Assembly: GCA_030622705.1 (NCBI GenBank)
Contig: JAUXFU010000012.1
Location: forward strand, 1-11,239
DNA: 11,239 nt
From: Candidatus Omnitrophota bacterium
Lineage (GTDB): Bacteria; Omnitrophota; Koll11; Gygaellales; JAHJCI01
Direction of reading: 5' to 3'
Notes under the pieces: model-generated
The model's database searches: none
Told to the model about the DNA's origin: nothing
What the model saw: only the letters and a program-made list of their open reading frames with translations
In this document: positions 7,957-11,239 of the stretch, one piece after another
Layout of the letters: each line of letters begins with the position of its first letter
Numbering within the stretch: position 1 is the stretch's first letter
Program-made: the position numbers and the translations under genes

Positions 7957-8627
7957 CTGACACCTACCATTTTATGCACCTGGGGTATTATTCTTACATC
8001 GGATAAAAATTCCAGAGAGTATCTCTGAAATTCCCGAATCTTATTCATTAACAGTTCACCAAGCTCAAACGAATTTGGCTGTAACACAAATGGGATATCC
8101 TGGTTAGAATTAAACAAAATCCGCGCTGCCGTCTTTAAATCCGTTAAATCCGTGGTATTACAGATTACCGCCTTAACAAAAACACGCCTACACAAGGCAA
8201 TGCCTAAAAATGCCTTATGCCCCTGCCAAAAATCCCTTAATCCGGTAGAAGAGGGAAATTTAAAATCCATAGCGATAATATCAATATACTCTATCAGTTC
8301 TGATAATGCCTCAGGCAAAGTCGCGTTTGTCTCCAGATAAGTTTTAATTCCTGCCTGCTTAAGCAAAGGCAGGAATTCCCGTAAGAAGTCTTTCTGAACT
8401 AACGGCTCTCCGCCGGTAAGAGAAACGCAATTAAAATTCTTAAACTTCGTTTTAAGATAACCGAATAAATCACCCGATGTGTATTCCTCAGATGAGCTCA
8501 GGCGCGTATCGCAAAATGCGCAATGATTCAGATTGCAGCCATAGAAGCGGACAAAAACCTGCCTTTCGCCTACATACACCCCTTCGCCCTGAATACTCTG
8601 AAATATTTCCGAAACCCTTGCTTTCAC
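7953..8627 (-). CDS. queE: QueE, radical SAM 7-carboxy-7-deazaguanine synthase
   Basis: Converts 6-carboxytetrahydropterin to 7-carboxy-7-deazaguanine by a SAM- and Mg-dependent radical ring contraction. Its 224 residues show EIFQSIQGEG (7-16), a cysteine loop GCNLNHCAFCDT with Cys31, Cys36 and Cys39, TGGEP (71-75) for SAM binding, LETNAT (98-103), MDFKFPSSTG (120-129), VLQP (181-184) and IIPQVHKMVG (213-222). The cysteine spacing is CX4CX2C rather than the standard CX3CX2C, although the rest of the enzyme looks intact. The start is a GTG at 8627 without a strong Shine-Dalgarno; a small inverted repeat sits just before it. Its stop overlaps queF. Confidence 0.94.
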   Translation of the reverse strand: MKARVSEIFQSIQGEGVYVGERQVFVRFYGCNLNHCAFCDTRLSSSEEYTSGDLFGYLKTKFKNFNCVSLTGGEPLVQKDFLREFLPLLKQAGIKTYLETNATLPEALSELIEYIDIIAMDFKFPSSTGLRDFWQGHKAFLGIALCRRVFVKAVICNTTDLTDLKTAARILFNSNQDIPFVLQPNSFELGELLMNKIREFQRYSLEFLSDVRIIPQVHKMVGVR

Positions 8628-8628
8628 T

Positions 8629-8641
8629 GTTAGAACCTAAC
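8629..8641. promoter_or_regulatory. Short inverted repeat before the queE start
   Basis: GTTAG-AAC-CTAAC forms a 5-bp stem with a 3-base loop, starting one base upstream of the queE GTG. The AGG that could serve as a ribosome-binding site is inside it, so it could lower initiation. The stem is short and the effect is a guess. Confidence 0.3.
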
Positions 8642-8656
8642 GCTTAACCTCATATT

Positions 8657-8717
8657 CCCAGGGACATCCTTGTTGCCAATCGGGAGTCTGTCCCTTATCC
8701 AATCGCAAGGGTGTCCC
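8657..8717. repeat. GGGACA-type intergenic element, copy B
   Basis: On the minus strand GGGACA occurs at 8717-8712 and again 23 bp later at 8694-8689. The inverted TGTCCC is at 8666-8661, 28 bp from the inner unit. These distances are identical to copy A at 6121-6182. A 15-mer, CCCAGGGACATCCTT, is shared exactly by both copies (8657-8671 and 6121-6135). The element begins on the base after the TAA that closes the full queC frame, and lies 30 bp before the queE start. Confidence 0.8.
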
Positions 8718-8930
8718 TTAGGATTTAGAATCTTTAACAATAGGGTCGGGGATTCCTATTTCGGCAAAGCCCCTGGCGCGAAAATAACAGCTATCGCATC
8801 TTCCGCAGGGCTTTGCAGCGCCCCGATAACAAGACCAGGTTAACCCAAACGGCACCCCCAATTTTATCCCCAGCCTGATGATCTCTGATTTACCCTTATT
8901 GATCAGGGGAGCGCGAATCCTTATCCCTCA
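8718..8930 (-). pseudogene. queC: Remainder of queC after an in-frame TGA (zinc-binding C-terminal part)
   Basis: Directly after the TGA at 8930-8928 the same reading frame continues without a further stop to a TAA at 8720-8718, adding 69 residues. They match the QueC C-terminus: IRAPLINKGKSEIIRLG, LGVPFGLTWSCY, PCGRCDSC and GFAEIGIPDP. The four zinc ligands would be Cys194, Cys202, Cys205 and Cys208 in full-length numbering. No frame change is needed to join the parts. There is no in-frame ATG to restart translation of this piece. The segment is well preserved, which argues for a recent nonsense mutation, a sequence error, or readthrough rather than old decay. Confidence 0.85.
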
Positions 8931-9410
8931 GCCCTCCACCCCTGACTTTGTTCCCTTGTCAATTACCCTTTTAAACGCCTGAAGAAAATCCTTACGGCAA
9001 TCGGGATAACCTGAATAGTCCTGGCTATGCGCCCCGATAAATATTGCCTGTGCGCCGAGAGCCTCAGCAAAAGAAAGAGCAAAGCTTAAAAAAATGATAT
9101 TGCGCCCGGGAACGTAGGTAACCGGAATATTTGTTTCCGCTTTTTTCTCCAGCGCGCGGGTATCCATCCGCTGCGGCAGAAGAACCTTTTTATCTAAAAG
9201 CCCGGAACCCTTCCAGGGCAATCTAATGCTTAAGACCTGCCGCGGGCAACCTGCTTTTTTAGCGATTCGTTTTGCCGACTCAATTTCTTTTTTATGGCGC
9301 TGCCCGTAATCAAAAATCAAGCAATAACACTCAAAGCCCTCTTTCCTGGCAAGGTATAAACTTGTTGCCGAGTCTATCCCCCCGGATAATAAAATAACTG
9401 CCTTTTTCAT
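8928..9410 (-). CDS. queC: QueC, preQ0 synthase (7-cyano-7-deazaguanine synthase), N-terminal part ending at an in-frame TGA
   Basis: QueC uses ATP and ammonia to turn 7-carboxy-7-deazaguanine into the nitrile preQ0. The first 160 codons hold the PP-loop SGGIDS (9-14), FDYGQRH (33-39), YVPGRN (99-104), GAHSQDYSGYPDCR (126-139) and GTKSGVEG (153-160). Then comes a TGA at codon 161. QueC is normally about 220-230 residues; the full frame here would be 230, so the protein ending at the TGA lacks the zinc-finger C-terminus and is probably inactive on its own. Many QueC proteins have an arginine after GVEG, so a CGA-to-TGA change explains the stop simply. The ATG overlaps the queD TGA by 4 bp. Product identity is certain; functionality is not. 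Confidence 0.92.
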   Translation of the reverse strand: MKKAVILLSGGIDSATSLYLARKEGFECYCLIFDYGQRHKKEIESAKRIAKKAGCPRQVLSIRLPWKGSGLLDKKVLLPQRMDTRALEKKAETNIPVTYVPGRNIIFLSFALSFAEALGAQAIFIGAHSQDYSGYPDCRKDFLQAFKRVIDKGTKSGVEG

Positions 9411-9805
9411 TCTGTATAAGTAACGCAGCTTGTGCTGTTTTCCCAGACGGTTACGGATTTAAGGCTAACCCCTGAAGAGGAAACTTTAAGCTTAGCGCTT
9501 TTATTCGGGGAGATTTGAGGTTTAAGTATATTATAGATACAGCGGGCAATATTTTCTGAAGTGGGATTTAACTTCCTGAAATAACTAAGCCGGTTAAGAT
9601 ATTTATGGTCTAATCTATCCAGAATCTTACTCAGCAGGGACTTTAGCTGTTTAAAATCCATAAGCATTCCTATCTTATCCAAGCCCTCTCCCCGGATAAC
9701 AGCCTCAATCCTCCAATTATGCCCATGGAGCTCTTCGCACCTGCCATGGTATCCTCTTAGATTATGCGCCGCGCTAAATTCACCAGTAACCTTAATCTCA
9801 AACAT
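9407..9805 (-). CDS. queD: QueD, 6-carboxy-5,6,7,8-tetrahydropterin synthase
   Basis: Converts 7,8-dihydroneopterin triphosphate to 6-carboxytetrahydropterin, the first committed step of 7-deazaguanine synthesis. The 132-residue protein has the PTPS/QueD fold signatures: zinc ligands His14, His27 and His29 (FSAAH and LHGHNW), catalytic Cys23 in GRCEELHGH, MLMDF (47-51), LDHKYLN (65-71), NPTSENIA (80-87) and VWE (120-122). The cysteine in the GxCxxxHGH context favours QueD over eukaryote-type PTPS. Its start overlaps the murI stop by 8 bp and its stop overlaps the queC start by 4 bp. The upstream enzyme FolE is not in this window. Confidence 0.95.
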   Translation of the reverse strand: MFEIKVTGEFSAAHNLRGYHGRCEELHGHNWRIEAVIRGEGLDKIGMLMDFKQLKSLLSKILDRLDHKYLNRLSYFRKLNPTSENIARCIYNILKPQISPNKSAKLKVSSSGVSLKSVTVWENSTSCVTYTE

Positions 9806-10601
9806 TAGCTACCATTTTAACCTGTGACAACCTGTGGCCCAGGAAGCGCGTTGCCTGAAAGGCAAATCCGTCCGGGTCATCAGTAACATAAAATCTGCGG
9901 CTGCCGATACGCCTTGAATTACGCCTGACTTGTAATTCCTCCTGAAGAATCCGGCCAACCTCCGCCACCGCCTGACGGGCAGAATCAATCAGGGTAATCT
10001 TCTTTCCTAAAATCCCTGTGATTACGGATTTAAGCAAAGGGTAATGCGTACATCCGAGAATCAGGGTATCTATGCCGCGATTCTTCTTGAAAATCAGCTT
10101 AAGATACTTTTCGGCAATAGTAACCGTCTCCCGCTGATTAAGCCAGCCTTCCTCAACCAGGGGAACAAACAAGGGACACGCCTGACTAATTACCTTAATT
10201 GTTGGATTAATCTTTTTTATCTGCTTTTTATAAGCATTGCTTTTTACGGTCGCGCGCGTGCCGATTACGCCTATGCATTTTGTCTTTGTCACGCTAACCG
10301 CCTCTTTGACTCCCGGAGAAATTACGCCAATAATCGGAACACGAAAATGCACGCGAACTGCGTCTAACGCGAGGCTCGAGGCAGTATTACAGGCAACAAT
10401 AATAAGCTTAACCTCCTGCTTTAACAGAAACAGGATATTATCCAGGGTGAATCTGATTATCGTAGCCGCGGATTTTATCCCGTAAGGAAGATGAGCCGTA
10501 TCCCCCAAATAGATTATATCCTCTGCGGGTAACTGCCGTATTAATTCCTTAACCACGGTAAGCCCCCCAATCCCTGAATCAAACACCCCTATTGGTTTCA
10601 T
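9798..10601 (-). CDS. murI: MurI, glutamate racemase
   Basis: Interconverts L- and D-glutamate, supplying D-glutamate for peptidoglycan stem peptides. From the preferred ATG at 10601 the protein has 267 residues and begins MKPIGVFDSGIGGLTV, the expected start. The two catalytic cysteines are in VACNTAS (Cys71) and ILGCTHYPLL (Cys184); FDSGIGG (Asp8, Ser9) and YLGDTAHLPYG are also present. The frame is open upstream to an ATG at 10673, but those 24 residues (from MTGWILRLSR) fall on a repeated palindromic element and do not match the family, so I reject the longer start. A GGAGG lies about 17 bases from the chosen ATG, which is too far to be ideal. It is the first gene after the promoter at 10722-10750. 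Confidence 0.94.
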   Translation of the reverse strand: MKPIGVFDSGIGGLTVVKELIRQLPAEDIIYLGDTAHLPYGIKSAATIIRFTLDNILFLLKQEVKLIIVACNTASSLALDAVRVHFRVPIIGVISPGVKEAVSVTKTKCIGVIGTRATVKSNAYKKQIKKINPTIKVISQACPLFVPLVEEGWLNQRETVTIAEKYLKLIFKKNRGIDTLILGCTHYPLLKSVITGILGKKITLIDSARQAVAEVGRILQEELQVRRNSRRIGSRRFYVTDDPDGFAFQATRFLGHRLSQVKMVANV

Positions 10602-10644
10602 ACGTATTTTTCTAACCGCCTCCGGAATAACCATCCACATCAAA

Positions 10645-10699
10645 CGGCTTAACCGCAGGATCCACCCCGTCATCCTGCGGCTTGACCACAGGATCCACG
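10645..10699. repeat. Two copies of a 21-bp repeat with palindromic arm in the murI leader
   Basis: The 21-mers at 10645-10665 and 10679-10699 match at 19 of 21 positions (pattern CGGCTT-R-ACC-R-CAGGATCCAC), offset by 34 bp. The second copy completes a hairpin: TCCTGCGG (10673-10680) pairs with CCACAGGA (10686-10693), with one mismatch, around CTTGA. From memory, the CATCCTGCGGCTTGACCGCAGGATCC type recurs as a short dispersed palindrome in several unrelated bacterial genomes. Here it lies in the 5' leader of murI. Confidence 0.65.
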
Positions 10700-10721
10700 T
10701 ACTTCCCGTCCAACACCTTTA

Positions 10722-10750
10722 TTTATACCAGAAATCAGCCTAAAAATCAA
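10722..10750 (-). promoter_or_regulatory. Sigma70-like promoter for the murI-que cluster
   Basis: Reading the minus strand, TTGATT (10750-10745) is followed after exactly 17 bp by TATAAA (10727-10722). TGG before the hexamer gives an extended -10. Transcription would begin near 10715, leaving a leader of about 115 nt before the murI ATG. It is the only strong promoter-like match I noticed in the window; no matching search was run for the inner genes. Confidence 0.7.
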
Positions 10751-10837
10751 CTGAATTGCACTTATTGGGCATGCCTTAACCATGATAGGGAAAATTCTAT
10801 GCATCGACCAAAACCCGTCAAAAAAGCTATTGAACGG

Positions 10838-10893
10838 AAAAAAGGGGACTGTCCTAATCGAGCATAGCGATCGCGTAGACTGTCCCCTTTTTT
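10838..10893. terminator. GGGGAC/GTCCCC hairpin with flanking A- and T-tracts, possible bidirectional terminator or repeat
   Basis: AAAAAAGGGGAC (10838-10849) is the exact inverse of GTCCCCTTTTTT (10882-10893). The 32-base loop contains the palindrome GCGATCGC (10867-10874). On the minus strand the stem is followed by a run of T, so it could end transcripts of the partial gene whose stop is at 10969. The T-run on the other strand makes it symmetrical. The GGGGACTGTCC core resembles the intergenic elements A and B, so it may be a mobile palindromic repeat doubling as a terminator. Confidence 0.6.
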
Positions 10894-10968
10894 TCTCGAT
10901 CGGAAATCACCCGCTTTTTCCCAAAGTGAAACGGCGGAAAAAAGTCAGGTGCATGGATTTGTTATCTG

Positions 10969-11239
10969 CTATTGAGGGTGTGATTGTATAGAGTAAATAG
11001 TAATTATTTTTCTGCTTGGCCCATAATGAAAAAATATTCTATATGCTGCAGGAGTATTATTTTCGGCATACGCTTCAAATATTTTTTCTCCATTCAAACC
11101 TCGTAAAAATTCATATGCATGAGTATTCAAGCTGGGATGTCTGGGATTATTCTGCAACTTAGTGAGCTCTGATACTACAGCTTTATATCTTTTAGCTTGA
11201 CCTTTATCGTGTTTTAATCTTCTAAGTTGTTCTTTTGAA
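10969..11239 (-). CDS. Small protein of unknown function, 5' end outside window (RelE/ParE-like toxin possible)
   Basis: The frame is open from the window edge to a TAG at 10971-10969, giving 89 visible residues with no ATG. A TTG at 11157 is only one possible internal start; upstream codons read sensibly (KHDKGQAKRYKAVVSEL), so the gene very probably begins beyond the window. The conserved-looking core is NNPRHPSLNTHAYEF (30-44), NGEKIFEAYAENNTPAAYRI (49-68), FFHYGP (69-74) and IITIYSIQSHP (78-88). I recall small stand-alone proteins with a similar core, of the size and strand pattern of RelE/ParE/HigB toxins, but no catalytic residues can be assigned here. Base use looks more AT-rich than the que genes. 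No antitoxin gene follows downstream; it could be upstream. Confidence 0.6.
   Translation of the reverse strand, partial: SKEQLRRLKHDKGQAKRYKAVVSELTKLQNNPRHPSLNTHAYEFLRGLNGEKIFEAYAENNTPAAYRIFFHYGPSRKIITIYSIQSHPQ

Larger units (their letters stand above)
10702..10968. other. Gene-free interval between the partial small gene and murI leader
   Basis: This stretch holds the murI-que promoter (10722-10750) and the GGGGAC hairpin (10838-10893). The remaining sequence (10751-10837 and 10894-10968) shows no convincing coding frame, RNA gene or further repeat. Short plus-strand open frames crossing it run through the hairpin and look fortuitous. Confidence 0.6.

Noticed and set aside
8928..8930. Selenocysteine or genome-wide UGA reassignment to explain the queC TGA
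   Set aside because: The position is not a conserved Cys in QueC, I see no convincing SECIS-like hairpin right after it, and TGA ends several neighbouring genes at overlaps where reading through would make no sense.
8718..9410. Frameshift in queC
   Set aside because: The N- and C-terminal parts are in the same frame; only the single TGA separates them.
10044..10485. Plus-strand open frames opposite murI
   Set aside because: They are antisense shadows of conserved MurI motifs with no ribosome-binding site or family match.
10602..10673. Longer murI start at 10673
   Set aside because: The 24 extra residues come from a palindromic repeat and do not resemble glutamate racemase; the family-typical start is at 10601.
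10602..10720. preQ1 riboswitch in the leader of the que cluster
   Set aside because: The leader is mostly the 21-bp repeat; I could not find the C-rich loop and A-rich tail pattern of a preQ1 aptamer by eye.
10682..10991. Plus-strand open frames in the gap upstream of murI
   Set aside because: They run through the promoter, the repeat and the GGGGAC hairpin, with unlikely protein sequence.

Overview
The window is a dense, moderate-GC bacterial segment in which every convincing gene lies on the minus strand, so transcription runs from high to low coordinates. Several junctions are ATGA or near-ATGA overlaps. The gene set includes a split class I fumarase, SUF Fe-S assembly genes, queuosine-precursor genes, a two-component/c-di-GMP module and peptidoglycan glutamate racemase. 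Intergenic repeats of the GGGACA type are also present. Together these suggest an uncultivated, probably anaerobic, diderm-like bacterium. My impression is a lineage such as Omnitrophota, but nothing in the sequence proves the taxon.

In transcription order: (1) 11239-10969, the 3' end of a small unrecognised gene, followed by a hairpin with U-tract. (2) A strong sigma70-like promoter (TTGATT, 17 bp, TATAAA with extended -10) at 10722-10750 and a leader carrying a short palindromic repeat. (3) murI, then queD, queC, queE and queF, which cover dihydroneopterin triphosphate to preQ1 except for FolE. (4) The alpha and beta subunits of a class I [4Fe-4S] fumarase (or tartrate dehydratase). (5) A signalling block: a dCache-HAMP sensor with no output domain, a multi-TM/GAF histidine kinase, and a receiver-GAF-GGDEF diguanylate cyclase overlapping the kinase gene by 4 bp. 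(6) sufC and the start of a sufB/sufD-type gene, cut by the window edge.

The most notable observation is in queC. An in-frame TGA (codon 161) interrupts an otherwise uninterrupted 230-codon reading frame, and the zinc-binding Cys4 motif lies after it. Neighbouring genes clearly use TGA as a stop, so this is a nonsense mutation, an assembly/strain error, or readthrough. Second, two roughly 60-bp copies of an intergenic element with identical internal spacing (GGGACA, 23 bp, GGGACA, 28 bp, TGTCCC) lie directly after the stop codons of queC and the fumarase beta gene. Third, the dCache-HAMP protein ends in the helical linker that usually leads into an output domain but has none.

Functionally, QueE and the fumarase are Fe-S enzymes and the downstream suf genes build Fe-S clusters. 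The signalling trio between fumarase and suf may tune c-di-GMP to a periplasmic ligand or redox state; that last point is inference. I see no RNA genes, CRISPR arrays, insertion sequences or transposase genes.
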